A program made the translations under genes and the position numbers. The notes under the pieces are model-generated. The model was not told where the DNA came from, ran no database searches, and was given only the letters and a program-made list of their open reading frames with translations. Shown in pieces: positions 1 to 6,726 of a DNA stretch of 13,822 bases. This DNA is from an uncultured Oscillospiraceae bacterium (lineage in GTDB: Bacteria > Bacillota > Clostridia > Oscillospirales > Oscillospiraceae). The stretch covers positions 1-13,822 of the forward strand of contig CAKTPC010000051.1 in NCBI GenBank assembly GCA_934590505.1. The letters run 5' to 3'. Within the stretch, counting starts at the first letter, position 1. The number at the start of each line of letters is the position of its first letter.

Positions 1-452
1 ATGAAGCAGGAGCTGACGAGGTTTGCGCCCTTCTTGGTCTTGACGAGCTGGAGCGCGGGACGGACGGTGTCAGCGGTGGAGTAGGTTGCGCCGCCGAGCA
101 GAGCGTCGGCCTTGCCCATCTTGACGAGCATGGTGCCGAAGTAGTTGCCCTTGGAGAGCGCGGCGCGCGCGTCCTCGGCGGTGACCTTGCCGCGGCGCAG
201 CTCGACCATCTTCTCGACCATCGCGTCCATTTCGGGATAGGTCATGGGGTCGATTATCTCAAGGCCCTCGATATCGAAGCCGCCCTTTGCAGCCGCAGCC
301 TTGACCTCATCTACATTGCCGACGAGAATAGGAGTCAGAAAGCCGTCCTTCTTGAGCCTTGCTGCGGACTCAAGGATACGCGCATCGCTGCCCTCGGTAT
401 AGACGATCTTGCGGGGATTGGCTTTAAGTATCTCTATCAGATTTTCAAACAT
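1..452 (-). CDS. pta: Phosphate acetyltransferase, N-terminal part (cut by window edge)
   Basis: Phosphotransacetylase converts acetyl-CoA and phosphate to acetyl phosphate and CoA in the cytoplasm. With acetate kinase it makes ATP during fermentation. I translated the minus strand from the ATG at 452-450. The first 150 residues begin MFENLIEILKANPRKIVYTE and continue with the GSDARILESAARL and TPILVGN pattern typical of the PTA_PTB family start. Further on are GNYFGTMLVKMGKADALLGG and TADTVRPALQ, also family-typical. The rest of the usual protein of about 330 residues, with the catalytic part, lies left of position 1. The start is supported by a GGAGG ribosome binding site 8 bases upstream and by a candidate promoter at 491-519. 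No acetate kinase gene is visible. Family assignment is confident; a paralogous phosphate butyryltransferase is less likely from these residues. Confidence 0.9.
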   Translation of the reverse strand, partial: MFENLIEILKANPRKIVYTEGSDARILESAARLKKDGFLTPILVGNVDEVKAAAAKGGFDIEGLEIIDPMTYPEMDAMVEKMVELRRGKVTAEDARAALSKGNYFGTMLVKMGKADALLGGATYSTADTVRPALQLVKTKKGANLVSSCF

Positions 453-490
453 GGTTGGTTCCTCCGGAATGTTTATTTTTGCACATGAAC

Positions 491-519
491 ACTGTACCAC
501 TACTCCGCGCCGTTTTCAA
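491..519 (-). promoter_or_regulatory. Candidate sigma-A promoter for pta
   Basis: Read on the minus strand there is TTGAAA (plus positions 514-519), a 17-base spacer, and TACAGT (491-496). A TG one base before the -10 makes an extended -10. It lies about 40 bases upstream of the pta start codon. The -35 matches the consensus at five of six positions and the -10 at four. It sits back to back with the regulator promoter at 540-568. Confidence 0.6.
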
Positions 520-539
520 GATTTTTGCCGCAATTTCTA

Positions 540-568
540 TTTACAAAGGCAAATTTTCTCGGTATAAT
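540..568 (+). promoter_or_regulatory. Sigma-A promoter for the XRE regulator-lepA operon
   Basis: TTTACA (540-545), a 17-base spacer and a perfect TATAAT (563-568) form a near-consensus promoter. Transcription would start near 575. This rules out any start codon for the regulator upstream of that point and supports the ATG at 603 (or 594). Confidence 0.75.
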
Positions 569-602
569 AATACAATCTGTTATCAAATATAGGATGGATA
601 CA

Positions 603-929
603 ATGCAGAGAAGCTTTCCAGAGACGCTCTCGGCGCTGCGCCGGGACAAGAACATAAGCCAGCGCAAGGCGGCGGCCGACCTCAACATCAGTCAGGCGCT
701 GCTGAGCCATTACGAAAACGGCGCGCGTGAGCCGGGGCTCGGCTTCGTGTGCCGCGCATGCGACTATTACGGGGTCAGCGCCGATTATCTGCTGTGCAGG
801 ACGGACAGGCCGAACATCGCCTTCAGCACCGCGCAGGCGGCGCGTGCCTTTCTTGACCAGATGCAGAGCGTGATAGACCGCGCGAACCAGACCCTTGCAG
901 AATTTTCCGAGGAGGAACGGCCTGAATGA
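603..929 (+). CDS. Small XRE-family helix-turn-helix regulator
   Basis: This is a DNA-binding protein of 108 residues whose target is unknown. Residues about 5-60 form a cro/C1-type helix-turn-helix: SALRRDKNISQRKAAADLNISQALLSHYENGAREP is the classic pattern, with the recognition helix around SQALLSHYENG. The segment CDYYGVSADYLLCRTDRP that follows is common in Firmicutes XRE proteins. The remaining 45 residues are a probable helix (ARAFLDQMQSVIDRANQTLAEF) that may serve in dimerisation. I chose the ATG at 603 because AGGA lies 8 bases before it and the promoter at 540-568 excludes earlier starts; the ATG at 594 is possible (111 residues). The TGA overlaps the lepA ATG, so the two are probably translationally coupled. 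It may control itself, lepA or the divergent pta; this is inference. Confidence 0.85.
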   Translation: MQRSFPETLSALRRDKNISQRKAAADLNISQALLSHYENGAREPGLGFVCRACDYYGVSADYLLCRTDRPNIAFSTAQAARAFLDQMQSVIDRANQTLAEFSEEERPE

Positions 930-2731
930 TAAAGCAGGAGAATATACGCAACTTTTCCATAATCGCACACATAGACCACGGCAAGTCCACGCTGTCCGAC
1001 CGCCTCATCGAGAAATGCGGCGCGGTGGAGCAGCGCGAGATGGAGGATCAGATACTTGACAACATGGATCTTGAGCGCGAGCGCGGCATAACCATCAAGG
1101 CGCGCGCCGTCGGCCTAAATTACAGGGCTGCCGACGGGGAGAACTATACACTCAACCTCATCGACACTCCGGGTCATGTCGACTTTAACTACGAGGTCAG
1201 CCGCTCACTCGCCGCATGCGAGGGCGCGGTGCTGGTCGTGGACGCGTCGCAGGGCGTCGAGGCGCAGACACTATCGAATACCTACCTCGCACTTGACAAT
1301 AACCTTGAGATACTCCCGGTCATCAATAAGATAGACCTTCCCGCTGCCGACCCGCACAGGGTCAAGGAGGAGATAGAGGAGATCATCGGCATCCCCGCAA
1401 TGGACGCACCGGAGATAAGCGCGAAGGCGAACATCAACATTGACGCTGTGCTTGAGGATGTTGTGAACGGTGTCCCCGCGCCGAAGGGCGACCCCGCCGC
1501 GCCGCTCAAGGCGCTGATATTCGACAGCCAGTATGATAACTACCGCGGCGTCATCGTCTTTATCCGTGTGTTCGACGGGACGATACGAAAGGATTCCGAG
1601 ATACTGCTGATGTCCACCGGCGCGAAGTACAAGGTGCTCGAGGTCGGTCACCTGCGCCCGATAGGGCTCGACCCCTGCACGGAGTTGTCAGCGGGCGATG
1701 TTGGCTACTTCACGGCGAGCATAAAGAATGTATCCGACACGCATGTGGGCGACACTGTCACCGATGCCGGGAAGCCGACCGCCGAAGCACTGCCCGGATA
1801 CCGCCCCGCAAGGCCGATGGTATTCTGCGGCATATACACCGAGGACGGCTCCAAGTACCCCGACCTGCGCGACGCGCTCGAAAAGCTCAAACTCAACGAC
1901 GCGTCACTCTCCTATGAGCCGGAAAGCTCCGCAGCTCTCGGCTTCGGCTTCCGCTGCGGCTTCCTTGGAATGCTGCACATGGAGATAATCCAGGAGCGGC
2001 TCGAGCGCGAGTTCGACCTCGACCTTGTGACGACTCTGCCCTCCGTTATATATAAGGTCATAAAGACCGACGGCAGCACCGTCATGGTCGACAACCCCCA
2101 CAACTACCCCGATGTACCGTCGATCGCCGAGGCTTATGAGCCGTATGTCAAGGTGTCGATCATCACGCCGAATGAATTTGTCGGCAACATCATGCCGCTG
2201 TGCCAGGACAGGCGCGGAGAGTACAAGAACATGCAGTACCTCGACACCCGCCTTGTTGAGCTGCATTACGAAATGCCGCTCAACGAGATCATATACGACT
2301 TCTTTGACACGCTCAAGGCGCGCACGAAGGGCTATGCATCGCTTGACTATGAGCTGAGCGAGTACAAGCCGAGTGACCTTGTCAAGGTCGACATGCTCCT
2401 GAACGGCGACCAGGTAGACGCGCTCAGCTTCATCGCCCACCGGGAAAAGGCCTATGGCCGCGCCCGCAAGCTCTGCGAGAAGCTCAAGGACAACATCCCG
2501 CGTCAGCTCTTCGAGGTGCCGATACAGGCGGCTATCGGCGGCAAGATCATTGCGCGAGAGACGGTCAAGGCCATGCGCAAGGACGTGCTTGCCAAGTGCT
2601 ACGGCGGCGACATCACGAGAAAGAAGAAGCTGCTCGAAAAGCAGAAGGAGGGCAAAAAGAAGATGCGCCAGCTCGGCACGGTGCAGATACCGACCGAGGC
2701 CTTCCTCGCGGTGCTGAAGCTCGACGAATGA
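926..2731 (+). CDS. lepA: Elongation factor 4 (LepA), ribosome-associated GTPase
   Basis: LepA/EF4 is a translational GTPase linked to back-translocation and to ribosome biogenesis, found in cytoplasm and at the membrane. The 601 residues match the usual full length of about 600. GTPase motifs are intact: P-loop AHIDHGKST (14-22), switch I ERERGITIKA (50-59), DTPGHVDF (80-87) and NKID (134-137). The central GFGFRCGFLGMLHMEI segment and the C-terminal RKKKLLEKQKEGKKKM...QIPTEAFLAVLK tail are diagnostic for LepA rather than EF-G, TypA or TetM. The start is supported by GAGGAGG at 909-915, which lies in the end of the XRE gene, and by the 4-base ATGA overlap. No hemW, hrcA or rpsT neighbour is visible here, unlike in many Firmicutes. 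Transcription ends at the hairpin at 2746-2798. Confidence 0.98.
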   Translation: MIKQENIRNFSIIAHIDHGKSTLSDRLIEKCGAVEQREMEDQILDNMDLERERGITIKARAVGLNYRAADGENYTLNLIDTPGHVDFNYEVSRSLAACEGAVLVVDASQGVEAQTLSNTYLALDNNLEILPVINKIDLPAADPHRVKEEIEEIIGIPAMDAPEISAKANINIDAVLEDVVNGVPAPKGDPAAPLKALIFDSQYDNYRGVIVFIRVFDGTIRKDSEILLMSTGAKYKVLEVGHLRPIGLDPCTELSAGDVGYFTASIKNVSDTHVGDTVTDAGKPTAEALPGYRPARPMVFCGIYTEDGSKYPDLRDALEKLKLNDASLSYEPESSAALGFGFRCGFLGMLHMEIIQERLEREFDLDLVTTLPSVIYKVIKTDGSTVMVDNPHNYPDVPSIAEAYEPYVKVSIITPNEFVGNIMPLCQDRRGEYKNMQYLDTRLVELHYEMPLNEIIYDFFDTLKARTKGYASLDYELSEYKPSDLVKVDMLLNGDQVDALSFIAHREKAYGRARKLCEKLKDNIPRQLFEVPIQAAIGGKIIARETVKAMRKDVLAKCYGGDITRKKKLLEKQKEGKKKMRQLGTVQIPTEAFLAVLKLDE

Positions 2732-2745
2732 TATCGGACGATAAA

Positions 2746-2798
2746 AAGACTAAAAGCCGGGTGTATCCGTTTTTTCGGATACACCCGGCTTTTAGTTT
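2746..2798. terminator. Bidirectional terminator between lepA and the phosphoesterase gene
   Basis: A perfect 20-bp inverted repeat (arms 2750-2769 and 2776-2795) encloses a six-T loop. The arms start CTAAAAGCCGGGTGTATCCG. An A-rich left flank and T-rich right flank let it work in both directions. It ends lepA on the plus strand. The phosphoesterase stop codon (2812-2810) lies just past it for leftward transcripts. Confidence 0.9.
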
Positions 2799-2809
2799 AG
2801 GACCATGCT

Positions 2810-3280
2810 TTACAGCCTGCGTATCTCGCAGGCGAAAGCACCGTTATCGAATATCTCTACCAGCGCCCAGGTCAGCTCCCTGCCGCGCCCCGCGGTGCCG
2901 GGATTCAGGACCTGCACGCCGCCTATCTGCTCATAATAGACCTGATGCGTATGGCCGAACATGGCAAGCTGTGCGCCCGCCTCCTGCGCGGCGTAGACGA
3001 GCGAATCCACGCGCCCGTAATTGACATTGTACAGGTGCCCGTGCGTGATGAAGGCCTTGACCGGCCCGAGCTGAACAACGTCCTTTTCCGGTGCGAGCGG
3101 CATCAGGTCGCAGTTGCCGCAGACGCTGTAGACCGGCAGGCCCGGGAACTCATGCCGCAGCTCGACCGCATCCCGGTCGTGATCGCCGAGGTGTATCGCG
3201 GCGTCGGGGCGGCAGCGGCGGACAGCCTCGAACATAAGCTCATTGTTTGAATGGGTATCGGAAAAAACGGCGACTTTCAT
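2810..3280 (-). CDS. YfcE/MJ0936-type metallophosphoesterase
   Basis: This is a small cytoplasmic phosphodiesterase of 156 residues; the physiological substrate is not known for most of this family. Metal-binding motifs of the calcineurin-like fold are complete: DTH (8-10), GDHD (32-35), GNCD (55-58), THGH (79-82) and GHTH (109-112). The NPGTAGRGR-like segment after the last motif is typical of the YfcE/MJ0936 group. The length fits that group. The ATG at 3280-3278 is chosen because the DTH motif then lies at residue 8, as usual, and AAAGGA precedes it. A longer reading would run into the divergent gene at 3352. It stands alone, convergent with lepA and divergent from the small-gene trio. In many Firmicutes a similar gene follows rdgB and rph, which are absent here. 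Confidence 0.93.
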   Translation of the reverse strand: MKVAVFSDTHSNNELMFEAVRRCRPDAAIHLGDHDRDAVELRHEFPGLPVYSVCGNCDLMPLAPEKDVVQLGPVKAFITHGHLYNVNYGRVDSLVYAAQEAGAQLAMFGHTHQVYYEQIGGVQVLNPGTAGRGRELTWALVEIFDNGAFACEIRRL

Positions 3281-3299
3281 ATATTTGATCCTTTCGCAA

Positions 3300-3328
3300 T
3301 TATCATGGGCGCTTACTGTGAATATAAT
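3300..3328 (+). promoter_or_regulatory. Candidate promoter for the three-gene cluster
   Basis: TTATCA (3300-3305), a 17-base spacer and a perfect TATAAT (3323-3328) lie just before the gene at 3352. Transcription would start near 3335, leaving a leader of under 20 bases that contains the AGGGGTGAG ribosome binding site. The -35 is weak (four of six). Confidence 0.6.
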
Positions 3329-3351
3329 AAAACGAACAGGGGTGAGATGCA

Positions 3352-3591
3352 ATGCAAAATTTTGAACAGCTTGGCCGGGAGCTTGAGCGCCGCGGCAAGA
3401 CCGAGCAGATAAAGCAGCTTGCCGAGTCCGAGGACGGGGCGAAGCTTGCAAGGCTCATCGACGCGAATGCCGTCGAGCAGGCCGCAAAAAGCGGAGACAG
3501 TGAAGCTCTGCGCAGTCTGCTCAGCTCCATGCTGAGAACTCAGGAGGGAAAGCGTCTCGCGGAAAGCGTGCGCCGGATGATGGAAAATTAG
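3352..3591 (+). CDS. Small helical protein of unknown function, first gene of trio
   Basis: This 79-residue protein is not one I recognise. It has no signal peptide or membrane segment. The sequence is highly charged, with regular heptad-like spacing (LGRELERRGKTEQIKQLAES, then SEALRSLLSSMLRTQEGKRLAESVRRMM), so it is probably all helical. The two segments may form a helical hairpin. The start is set by AGGGGTGAG at 3338-3346 and by the promoter at 3300-3328. The next gene begins 34 bases downstream on the same strand, so all three are probably cotranscribed. The GC-rich codon use matches the neighbours, giving no sign of recent transfer. Confidence 0.8.
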   Translation: MQNFEQLGRELERRGKTEQIKQLAESEDGAKLARLIDANAVEQAAKSGDSEALRSLLSSMLRTQEGKRLAESVRRMMEN

Positions 3592-3625
3592 GCGCACAGC
3601 GCGGTAAACGGGAGGTGAAACGGCC

Positions 3626-4018
3626 GTGAGCGAGCTTGAGGACAAAATAAACGGCATACTCGGCGACCCTGCGCAGATGGAGAAAATTGCGGGGCTGGCA
3701 AAGTCGCTCATGGGCGGCGGTGACGGCGGCACTGAATCTGCAGAGAAGGCTAAAAGCACGGGCGGCGGGCTGGACTCGCTCATGCAGAGCTTAGGCGGCA
3801 GCGATGGCACCATCGACCCGGCTATGCTCGCGCGCCTGAGCCGCGCGTTCTCATCGGGCGCGGGAGAAAAGAAGCAGGAGCGCGCGCTGCTGGAGGCGAT
3901 GAAGCCATATCTGTCCGAAAAGCGCAGGAGCAAGATGGATAAAGCCATCAAGCTTGCCCGGCTTGCGTCGATAGCACGCATAGCCATGGGCGAGATGGGA
4001 GGAGACGGCAGTGATTAA
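3626..4018 (+). CDS. Glycine-rich protein with basic helical tail, second gene of trio
   Basis: This is a 130-residue protein of unknown function. It has three parts. Residues 1-30 are helical (DKINGILGDPAQMEKIAGLAKSLMGGG). Residues 31-60 are a Gly/Ser-rich linker. Residues 60-120 are a helical region with a basic stretch (AMKPYLSEKRRSKMDKAIKLARLASIARIAM). From memory, this tail (…KPYLSEKRR.KMDKAIKLARL) resembles uncharacterised proteins found in Clostridia, but I cannot name a family. The GTG start at 3626 is supported by GGAGGTGA at 3611-3618 with 7-base spacing. The last 8 bases overlap the next gene, which points to translational coupling. There is no obvious membrane segment. Confidence 0.8.
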   Translation: MSELEDKINGILGDPAQMEKIAGLAKSLMGGGDGGTESAEKAKSTGGGLDSLMQSLGGSDGTIDPAMLARLSRAFSSGAGEKKQERALLEAMKPYLSEKRRSKMDKAIKLARLASIARIAMGEMGGDGSD

Positions 4019-4316
4019 CCGCTATCAGGGAAACAGCGGGCGCGTCGAGCGCTTCCCGGAGAGCGGGGAGGAGCGGCGCGCACCGCAGAGGGAGCAGATA
4101 CCGCGGCGGCAGCCGCCGCCGGTAAAGCCGAAGCCGCCGGAGCCGGCACCCGGCGGCCTGCTCAACGGACTTGGAGATATAGGGCGGCTGCTGCCGGATA
4201 AGATAGGCGAGCTGGAGACGGACGATATCATCCTTCTGCTCGTTCTCTATCTCATGTACCGCGAGAGCGGCGACAGTGAGCTGCTGATAATAATGGGAGC
4301 GATGTTTTTGCTGTAG
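4011..4316 (+). CDS. Proline-rich protein with C-terminal hydrophobic hairpin, third gene of trio
   Basis: This 101-residue protein is of unknown function. Residues 1-50 are charged and then proline-rich (PPPVKPKPPEPAPGG), probably disordered. Residues 51-72 look like an amphipathic stretch (LLNGLGDIGRLLPDKIGELETDD). Residues 73-101 contain two hydrophobic runs, IILLLVLYLMY and LLIIMGAMFLL, separated by a charged RESGDSE turn. That pattern fits a short hairpin dipping into a membrane, or a buried helical pair in a complex. There is no N-terminal signal. The GTG at 4011 follows GGGAGGAG (3997-4004) at 6 bases and overlaps the preceding gene by 8. Similar gene pairs probably occur in other Clostridia, but this is from memory. 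Confidence 0.78.
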   Translation: MINRYQGNSGRVERFPESGEERRAPQREQIPRRQPPPVKPKPPEPAPGGLLNGLGDIGRLLPDKIGELETDDIILLLVLYLMYRESGDSELLIIMGAMFLL

Positions 4317-4339
4317 TCGTTGAAAAGCAAGCTTTTCTC

Positions 4340-4368
4340 GGCAAAAATGTACCTGAATTATTTTTGCC
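4340..4368. repeat. AT-rich inverted repeat after the trio
   Basis: Perfect 9-base arms, GGCAAAAAT (4340-4348) and ATTTTTGCC (4360-4368), flank an 11-base loop. Just upstream is GAAAAGC-AA-GCTTTTC (4322-4337). It lacks a U-run after the stem, so it is not a normal terminator. It could be a fold at the 3' end of the trio mRNA or part of a small dispersed palindromic repeat. Confidence 0.5.
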
Positions 4369-4386
4369 TTGCGAGGAGTTAAGAGC

Positions 4387-4418
4387 AAAAAAGGCTCCGC
4401 TTGTTTTCAAGCGGAGCC
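4387..4418 (-). terminator. Rho-independent terminator for the trpS-tagO operon
   Basis: An 11-bp perfect stem (GGCTCCGCTTG, 4393-4403, with its complement at 4408-4418) has a four-base loop. On the minus strand it is followed by a run of six Ts (the A-run at 4387-4392). It lies 9 bases past the tagO stop codon. On the plus strand the tail is weaker, but it may also stop transcription from the trio. Confidence 0.85.
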
Positions 4419-4427
4419 GGTCATGTT

Positions 4428-5552
4428 TTATTGCGCTTTTTCCTGCGGAGCGGTATTGCTTTCTGCAGTCGATTCGGCTTTGCGCTCCTCGGCATGATGC
4501 TCGCGCAGATTGGGATTATTCTTGAACACCTTGAACCAGATAACGAGCGAAATGATAAACGCTGCGGCGAGACAGATTATCTTTACCGCCATGCTGTCCC
4601 CAGCCATAAGCACGGCCAGCAGGCCCAGTACAGCCGAGATGCCGTACAGCACTGCGACGACCTGCTTCTGGTTGAGCCCCATTGCAAGCAGCCGGTGATG
4701 GAAGTGCCCCTTATCGGCCTTGAACGGGCTCTGCCCGTGCAGTATCCTGCGGAAGAAGGCAAAGATCGTATCGGCCAGAGGCAATGCCAGAGCCAGCAGA
4801 GGCACAAAGAAGGTGATGATCGCGTGCAGCTTGAACAGACCCATTATCGACGCCGTTGACAGCACAAAGCCCAACAGCTGCGAGCCGACGTCGCCCATGA
4901 AGATCTTGGCGGGGTTGAGGTTATACGGCATGAAGCCGAGGCACGCGCCGGTGAGCGCGGCGAGGATGATGGATACCACCGGCTCCGAGACGAACAGCGA
5001 CACGATAAGCATTGTCAGAGAGCTTATCGCCGACACGCCGACAGCCAGCCCGTCAAGCCCGTCGATGAGGTTGACGGCATTCGTGCAGCCGACGATCCAC
5101 AGCATCGTCAGCGGGACGGAGAGCCACCCTATCTCAATATAGGTCTCCTCGGCGAAGATGTTCGGGTTTGAAATAACGTCAAACACGAGCCCACAGCGTA
5201 TCGCGACGAGCGCCGCGACTATCTGTCCGGCGAGCTTGACCCAGGGGTTGAGACTGACGATATCGTCAACGCCGCCCATGACCGCGATGATGACCGAGCC
5301 GACAAGAAGCCCCAGCACCTTTGTTGACATCGGCACAAAGAATATCAGCGAGAGTACAAAGCCGATGAATATCGCAAGCCCGCCCATGCGGGGAATGGGA
5401 TGGTCGTGTACGCGGCGGTTGTCCTTCGGCACGTCGATCGCGCCGACCTTCTCGGCAAAGCGCTTGACCGGCGGCGTCATGACATATGCGACCAGCAGCG
5501 ACACGACGAATGCCAGCAGCATCTTTATCCAATCAGCAAGACCAGGAAACAT
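4428..5552 (-). CDS. tagO: TagO/WecA-type undecaprenyl-phosphate sugar-1-phosphate transferase
   Basis: This membrane enzyme moves GlcNAc-1-phosphate (or a related sugar) from a UDP-sugar to undecaprenyl phosphate. It is the first step of wall teichoic acid or other envelope polymers. The 374 residues contain about 10-11 hydrophobic segments. Family motifs are present: PRMGGLAIF (54-62), the catalytic-metal site GGVDDI (93-98), NAVNLIDGLDGLA (158-170), a FMGDVGS segment, and HFHHRLL (the WecA-type HxHH box). These favour WecA/TagO over MraY. The C-terminal 40 residues are charged and low-complexity, probably cytoplasmic. The ATG at 5552 has GGAGA upstream. It lies 27 bases after trpS and ends at the hairpin at 4387-4418. 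The exact polymer it starts is unknown, as no other envelope gene is near. Confidence 0.92.
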   Translation of the reverse strand: MFPGLADWIKMLLAFVVSLLVAYVMTPPVKRFAEKVGAIDVPKDNRRVHDHPIPRMGGLAIFIGFVLSLIFFVPMSTKVLGLLVGSVIIAVMGGVDDIVSLNPWVKLAGQIVAALVAIRCGLVFDVISNPNIFAEETYIEIGWLSVPLTMLWIVGCTNAVNLIDGLDGLAVGVSAISSLTMLIVSLFVSEPVVSIILAALTGACLGFMPYNLNPAKIFMGDVGSQLLGFVLSTASIMGLFKLHAIITFFVPLLALALPLADTIFAFFRRILHGQSPFKADKGHFHHRLLAMGLNQKQVVAVLYGISAVLGLLAVLMAGDSMAVKIICLAAAFIISLVIWFKVFKNNPNLREHHAEERKAESTAESNTAPQEKAQ

Positions 5553-5579
5553 TAAATCTATCTCCAGTTCGTTTTATTA

Positions 5580-6596
5580 TCAGAAGGGCTTCTCGACAAG
5601 GCCGACGCGCTTGTACACCTTGCGCAGAGTCTTGGAAGCGACATAGCTCGCCTTCCGCGCGCCTTCGGTATAGATGTCCTTGAGGTACGCCTTGTCGGCG
5701 ATCATGCGCTCGGCCTCCTCGCGAATCGGACGCAGCGTCTCGATAACGGCTTCGCCGACCGCGGGCTTGAAAGCGCCGTAGCCCTGGCCGTCAAACTCGC
5801 GCTCTATCTCTTCAAAGCTCTTGCCGGTGACAGAGGAGTAGATGCTCATGAGATTTGAGACGCCGGGCTTGTTCTGGAGATCATAGTGTACGCAGTGCTC
5901 GGTATCGGAATCGGTCACGGCGCGCTTGAACTTGCGGGCAATGTCCTCGGGCTTGTCCATGATGAACACGCAGCCCTGAGGATCGGACTTGCTCATCTTC
6001 GAGGTCGGCACACCGAGGCTCATGATCCTCGCGCCCACCTTGGGGATATAGGGCTCGGGCACCTTGAAGGTCTCGCCGTAGATGTTGTTGAAGCGGATGG
6101 CGATATCGCGCGTCAGCTCGCAGTGCTGCTTCTGATCCTCACCGACGGGGACATAGTCCGGCTGGTAGAGCAGGATATCCGCCGCCATAAGCGAGGGATA
6201 AGTAAAGAGACCGCCGTTGATATTGTCGGCGTTCTTCGCGCACTTGTCCTTGAACTGCGTCATGCGGCTCAGCTCGCCGAACATCGTATAGCAGTTGAGA
6301 ATCCAGCCGAGCTCCGCGTGCTCGTGCACATGGCTCTGGATGAACAGGGTGTTCTTCTCGGGGTCAAGGCCGCAGGCGATGTACTGTGCGAGCTGCGCGA
6401 CAGAGCGGCGGCGCAGCTCTGTGGGGTTCTGACGCACGGTCAGGCTGTGCAGGTCGGCCATGAAATAATAGCAGTTAAACTCGTCGGCAAGCTCTGCCCA
6501 GTTCTTGACCGCGCCGAGGTAGTTGCCAAGGTGCAGGTCGCCTGAGGGCTGGATGCCCGAGAGCATAGTTTTCTTTTCAGCGGTTTTGTTATCCAC
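5580..6596 (-). CDS. trpS: Tryptophanyl-tRNA synthetase
   Basis: The enzyme charges tRNA-Trp with tryptophan using ATP in the cytoplasm. Its 338 residues fit the usual bacterial length of about 330-340. Class I motifs are visible: SGIQPSGDLHLGNYLGA with the HIGH-type HLGN (22-25), the TrpRS-typical GELSRMTQFKDK, and the KMSKS loop at 200-204. A GTG start at 6596-6594 is preceded by GGGAG on the minus strand; an ATG further in (residue 11) would still keep the motifs but has no clear binding site. Transcription probably starts near 6690 from the promoter at 6698-6726. The leader has no T-box consensus, unlike many Firmicutes synthetase genes. tagO follows at 27 bases and is likely cotranscribed, although the functions are unrelated. 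Confidence 0.97.
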   Translation of the reverse strand: MDNKTAEKKTMLSGIQPSGDLHLGNYLGAVKNWAELADEFNCYYFMADLHSLTVRQNPTELRRRSVAQLAQYIACGLDPEKNTLFIQSHVHEHAELGWILNCYTMFGELSRMTQFKDKCAKNADNINGGLFTYPSLMAADILLYQPDYVPVGEDQKQHCELTRDIAIRFNNIYGETFKVPEPYIPKVGARIMSLGVPTSKMSKSDPQGCVFIMDKPEDIARKFKRAVTDSDTEHCVHYDLQNKPGVSNLMSIYSSVTGKSFEEIEREFDGQGYGAFKPAVGEAVIETLRPIREEAERMIADKAYLKDIYTEGARKASYVASKTLRKVYKRVGLVEKPF

Positions 6597-6628
6597 AATA
6601 ATCTCCCATTCTGCCGTCCATATTTATC

Positions 6629-6679
6629 GCGCCGCGGCGGCGCTGTCTCCGGGACGATCGGCGGAGGCTCAAAAAAGCC
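6629..6679 (-). promoter_or_regulatory. GC-rich structured leader of trpS
   Basis: The roughly 95-base leader can form three small stems: 6629-6643 (GCGCC/GGCGC arms, loop of 5), 6647-6666 (CTCCG/CGGAG) and 6666-6679 (GGCT/AGCC). No T-box sequence, long Trp-codon leader peptide or U-run terminator is visible, so a regulatory role is only a possibility. Confidence 0.3.
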
Positions 6680-6697
6680 CAGTATGAGCGTCTATAC

Positions 6698-6726
6698 ATT
6701 GTATCAAAATAAGTTTGTCTTGACAA
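6698..6726 (-). promoter_or_regulatory. Promoter for trpS-tagO
   Basis: On the minus strand, TTGTCA (plus 6721-6726), 17 bases and TACAAT (6698-6703) form a strong sigma-A promoter. A TG one base before the -10 makes an extended -10. Both hexamers match the consensus at five of six positions. The -35 overlaps that of the divergent gltX promoter. Confidence 0.75.

Noticed and set aside
525..602. Longer N-terminus for the XRE regulator from a TTG at 525
   Set aside because: The promoter at 540-568 lies inside the extension, and no ribosome binding site precedes the TTG.
1904..2440. Open frame on the minus strand opposite lepA
   Set aside because: It is a by-product of lepA codon use, with no recognisable product.
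3281..3451. Longer N-terminus for the phosphoesterase
   Set aside because: The DTH motif should be near the start; the extension would overlap the divergent gene at 3352 and shows no family similarity.
5886..6545. Open frame on the plus strand opposite trpS
   Set aside because: It is a by-product of trpS codon use; the product is low-complexity without a domain.
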